DNA from: Patagioenas fasciata
Lineage: Eukaryota > Chordata > Aves > Columbiformes > Columbidae
Direction of reading: 5' to 3'
Assembly: GCF_037038585.1 (NCBI RefSeq)
Contig: NC_092559.1
Location: 13,130,488-13,194,487, forward strand
Length of the DNA stretch: 64,000 nucleotides
Shown: piece after piece, positions 63,269 through 64,000 of the stretch
How positions within the stretch are numbered: the stretch's first letter is position 1
How the letters are laid out: every line of letters starts with the position of its first letter
Notes under the pieces: model-generated
The model's input: the letters and a program-made list of their open reading frames with translations, nothing else
The model's database searches: none
Told to the model about the DNA's origin: nothing
Position numbers and translations under genes: made by a program

Positions 63269-64000
63269 TTAACTCACATTCCTGACAAGTTGCTTGATTT
63301 TCAGAGAGACAGTACACAGGAGCACATAATATGTACTGTAAAACCCGCAAATAACATGCTGATAGCAAACGTTAGCATTCTCTACTGCTAATTTCAACAC
63401 CAGTGCTTCCTTAACTTCCAAGTTTTCAACCTCCTTATTGATGGCCTCTTGAAGGTGGTCAATAAATTGCATGTAATTCTCATTGGGACCCTGATTAATA
63501 GTTGCAAATGATTTGGCTGCTTTGTTGGTTTCAGGCACCTCTCTCATAGCTTGATATTGCTGACTGTTGGATTCACTCGCTAATAGTTGATCTGATCTTT
63601 CACACAGTTCTTTTGCCCAATTCTTATCCGGCGACTCCTTCTGCTCTCTCATGGAAGTTGGAGGGTTAAAAGGTGGTAAAAGCAGATACAAATTGATAAA
63701 AGGGCTTGTTTACAACTTTAGCATTCTCAGCTTTCACAGGTTCTTTGGGCAAGTTGTCTGATTCCAATCCTTTTGACTTGCTGTTCTCATCAGGGTTTGC
63801 TAATAGTGTAGGAGGACACCCGCTCGGCATTTTTCCTCCCCCCACCCCGGACTGCTGAGGTATCGGGGGTGCCAAAAGCACAGCAGGGGATGGAGTAGAG
63901 AAGGTATCAAAGACAGGAACCGGGTAAGCTTCACAATTATTTTTAGAGTTCTTATCAAGCTGCAATGCTGCAAAAATTCTGGTAACCGCAGCCCGTTCAG
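63269..64000 (-). pseudogene. ERVK-like gag, capsid and matrix parts (right arm)
   Basis: Mirror of 37715-38446. The major homology region lies at about 63440-63497. The matrix start, leader, PBS and LTR-B would lie beyond 64000 if the arm continues. Confidence 0.88.

Larger units (their letters stand above)
55679..64000 (-). repeat. Right arm of the large inverted repeat
   Basis: Reverse complement of 37715-46036, running off the window end. Its inner end is inside CR1 ORF1 and is a junction: CR1 sequence stops abruptly here but is continuous in the left arm, so this arm is the derived copy. Confidence 0.97.

Noticed and set aside
37715..64000. Palindrome as a certain assembly artefact
   Set aside because: A 9.6-kb unique spacer, a separate diverged third copy at 55294 and a clean microhomology join argue for a real rearrangement, though read-level proof is not available here.

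Overview
This is vertebrate, almost certainly avian, DNA from a female-specific W chromosome. Two things show this. The dominant LINEs are CR1 elements, the main LINE family of birds. At 31276-32363 (minus strand) there are two correctly spliced coding exons of a HINT-family gene in which the catalytic H-x-H-x-H motif reads R-x-H-x-P; loss of that motif is the hallmark of HINTW, the W-linked avian paralogue of HINT1. Apart from these exons I see no host gene with intact structure. The rest is a dense, nested graveyard of CR1 LINEs and endogenous retroviruses (ERVs) of three classes: betaretrovirus/ERVK-like, gammaretrovirus-like and ERVL-like. No tRNA, rRNA or CRISPR array was found.

Layout. 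1-5.7 kb: CR1 pieces and LTRs. 5.75-12.5 kb: an ERVL-like provirus on the minus strand (3' LTR, PPT, integrase, RNase H, RT, protease, gag tail) carrying several later solo LTRs with intact target-site duplications (TSDs). 12.5-16.8 kb: an opposed LTR, an ERVK gag start with a tRNA-Trp primer-binding site, then a CR1 with a long RT frame. 17-21.3 kb: a copy of an unclassified repeat, RNase H/integrase of a gamma-like ERV, and a minus-strand ERVK 5' end whose LTR holds another LTR. 21.3-30 kb: CR1 copies, including a nearly full-length two-ORF CR1 on the minus strand. 30-33.5 kb: HINTW exons flanked by LTRs. 33.5-36 kb: a gamma-like provirus. 36.9 kb on: an ERVK 5' LTR, PBS and gag.

The main architectural feature is a large inverted repeat. 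Bases 37715-46036 recur in reverse complement at 55679-64000, where position x pairs with 101715-x over at least 8.3 kb; I found a single mismatch. The right arm runs off the window end. The arms hold rearranged ERVK pieces: a gag fused to integrase, a facing pol remnant with a gamma-type integrase fragment, LTR pieces and a CR1 5' part. The 9.6-kb spacer (46037-55678) holds the rest of that CR1, an RT remnant, LTRs, an env remnant, and a plus-strand ERVK with nucleocapsid, dUTPase, protease and RT in long open frames. The inner edge of the right arm is a template-switch-like join with 4-bp microhomology to a third copy of an arm segment.

The most unexpected item is at 51830-52012 (minus): a reading frame with two CCHC knuckles that match the LIN28 RNA-binding knuckle pair rather than retroviral nucleocapsid. 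It sits in frame behind an env-like start and just upstream of a polypurine tract and 3' LTR, which would fit host-gene capture by a retrovirus.

Names used below: LTR-A (type 44899-45206), LTR-B (type 36902-37240), LTR-C (type 32944-33475), LTR-D (long LTRs ending CCGTGACA), ERVL-LTR1 (type 12511-13168), ERVL-LTR2 (type 30232-30864), RU1 (unclassified repeat unit). Family assignments are from memory of protein motifs, not from searches.
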